DNA of 5,537 nt from an uncultured Collinsella sp. (GTDB taxonomy: Bacteria; Actinomycetota; Coriobacteriia; Coriobacteriales; Coriobacteriaceae): the NCBI GenBank assembly GCA_900554135.1, contig USFU01000112.1:1-5537 (forward strand), given 5' to 3'. The notes under the pieces are model-generated. The model was given only the letters and a program-made list of their open reading frames with translations. It was not told where the DNA came from and did no database searches. Below are positions 4,555 to 5,537 of this stretch, piece after piece. Numbering within the stretch: position 1 is the first letter of the stretch; every line of letters begins with the position of its first letter. The position numbers and the translations under genes are program-made.

Positions 4555-5537
4555 ATGAACGAGATCAAGTGCCCGCATTGCGGCGAAGTTTTTAAGGTCG
4601 ATGCGTCCGGCTATGCGGATATCGTCAAACAAGTGCGCGATGCCGAGTTTTCGCGCGACCTGGATGAGCGTGTGAAGGCGGTCCAGCGCGAGGGCGAGCA
4701 GGCGCTGGAACTTGAGCGCTCACGTTCGACGGCTGCCTTACAAAAGGCAGAGTCTCAGCGCAATGCTCAGCTTGTCGAGCAGAAGAACGCTGCGGCTCAG
4801 AAGTTGGCACAAGAGGTTGCCAAGCGCGATGCTGAGCTTGCCGAGCTGCGCGCCAAGCTCGAGGGCGCTGCCGCAGAGCGTGAGGGTGCAAGCCAGCGTG
4901 CAGCGGTTGAGGCCCGTGCCGATGCTCAAAAGGAGAATGCTGAGCTTCAGCGCGAGATCGACAATTTGCGTGCGCAGCTGGGACGCAAGGATGACGAAGC
5001 CAAACTCGCCGAGGCGGCGGTTCGCAATGCCGCTCAGAACGATTTAGCTGCACGCGATGCGCAGATTGCAGAATTGCAGGCAAAGCTCTCCGCGGCGGAC
5101 AAGGCCCAGGAGATGGCGCTTGCCGCTGCTGCGGCTGAGTCGCAGCGTGAGCTCGATGTCGCTCGCAGCGAGGGCGAGCGCGCGCTTGCTGACTATCGCG
5201 CGAAGGTGCAAGAGAAGTTTTCCGCCGCAAAGGCTCAGTCTGAGCAGGAGGCCGAGGGCCTGCGTGCGCAGCTGCGCGAACAGGAGCTGACGGCCAAAAT
5301 GAACCTATCGGAGGCGGTCGCCGCGGCAGAGCGTGAGCGTGACGAGGCACGTGCCAAGCTGACGAGCGAGCTGGCAGTGCGCGATTCTCGCGAGGAGCAG
5401 GCCAAGGCGGCACACGAGCTCGAGCTTGCGCAGGCCAAGCGCGCGAGCGATGACCTGATTCGCTACAAGGATGAAGAGATTGAGCGCCTTAAGGACATGA
5501 AGGTCCGCCTGTCCACCAAGATGGTGGGCGAGTCGCT
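4555..5537 (+). CDS. DUF2130-family coiled-coil protein (5' part, runs off the window)
   Basis: The first 327 codons are open with no stop. The N-terminus MNEIKCPHCGEVFKVD has one CxxC pair (Cys6, Cys9), a half zinc-ribbon typical of the family, then SGYADIVKQVRDAEF. Residues from about 30 to 300 are a nearly unbroken charged helix rich in Ala, Glu, Gln, Arg and Leu, with recurring short units such as AELRAKLEG, IAELQAKLS and LRAQLRE. They should form a long coiled coil. The last part (YKDEEIERLKDMKVRLSTKMVGES) matches the start of the conserved DUF2130 domain as I know it, which should fill the missing part. The cellular role is unproven. Its structure suggests a scaffold or a DNA- or nuclease-related protein. 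The start is set by GAGGAG (4544-4549), 5 bp before the ATG. No signal peptide or membrane helix is visible. Confidence 0.88.
   Translation, partial: MNEIKCPHCGEVFKVDASGYADIVKQVRDAEFSRDLDERVKAVQREGEQALELERSRSTAALQKAESQRNAQLVEQKNAAAQKLAQEVAKRDAELAELRAKLEGAAAEREGASQRAAVEARADAQKENAELQREIDNLRAQLGRKDDEAKLAEAAVRNAAQNDLAARDAQIAELQAKLSAADKAQEMALAAAAAESQRELDVARSEGERALADYRAKVQEKFSAAKAQSEQEAEGLRAQLREQELTAKMNLSEAVAAAERERDEARAKLTSELAVRDSREEQAKAAHELELAQAKRASDDLIRYKDEEIERLKDMKVRLSTKMVGES

Noticed and set aside
3670..4632. A 320-residue minus-strand open frame
   Set aside because: It spans the charged-protein gene, the phosphoesterase and the terminator region. The + strand phosphoesterase has all catalytic motifs, so this is a shadow frame.
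4625..5413. A 262-residue minus-strand open frame
   Set aside because: It is the shadow of the DUF2130 gene: Pro-, Arg- and Ala-rich translation without domain features, produced by the GC-rich coiled-coil repeats on the other strand.

Overview
The window reads as chromosomal DNA from a GC-rich gut actinobacterium. My best guess is Coriobacteriia, near Collinsella: genes rich in GCG/CGC/GAG codons, strong AGGAG-type ribosome binding sites, short spacers, and a gene mix (iron alcohol dehydrogenase, ALDH3-type dehydrogenase, HIRAN protein, DUF2130 protein) that fits that group. The genus is inference from general resemblance and was not checked by any search. Every protein gene I can support is on the + strand.

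Layout. Bases 1-235 are non-coding: a strong hairpin at the left edge, then an AT-rich leader with two similar GTTGA-N4-TYAAC dyads. Bases 236-2844 hold a tight two-gene operon, an iron-dependent alcohol dehydrogenase followed 8 bp later by an ALDH3-like aldehyde dehydrogenase, which together could oxidise an alcohol to its acid (or run in reverse as far as the aldehyde). A long hairpin (2846-2889) closes it.

Bases about 2890-3155 look like a compact type I toxin-antitoxin locus. It has a 27-residue, one-helix membrane peptide whose ribosome binding site lies inside a hairpin, a converging promoter on the opposite strand, and sequence blocks repeated in inverted orientation at the starts of the sense and antisense RNAs. 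It is the most interesting part of the window and is too short for ordinary gene calling.

Bases 3268-3792 hold a small HIRAN-domain protein and, 18 bp later, a 59-residue charged protein ending LFGGFFG. Bases 3859-4404 encode a small calcineurin-like metallophosphoesterase that probably has its own promoter. It is followed by a 14-bp perfect palindrome carrying GGGGACAGGCACC and then a textbook rho-independent terminator (4462-4496). Bases 4555-5537 are the first 327 codons of a DUF2130-family coiled-coil protein that runs off the right edge. No rRNA, tRNA, CRISPR array, transposase or phage gene was seen.
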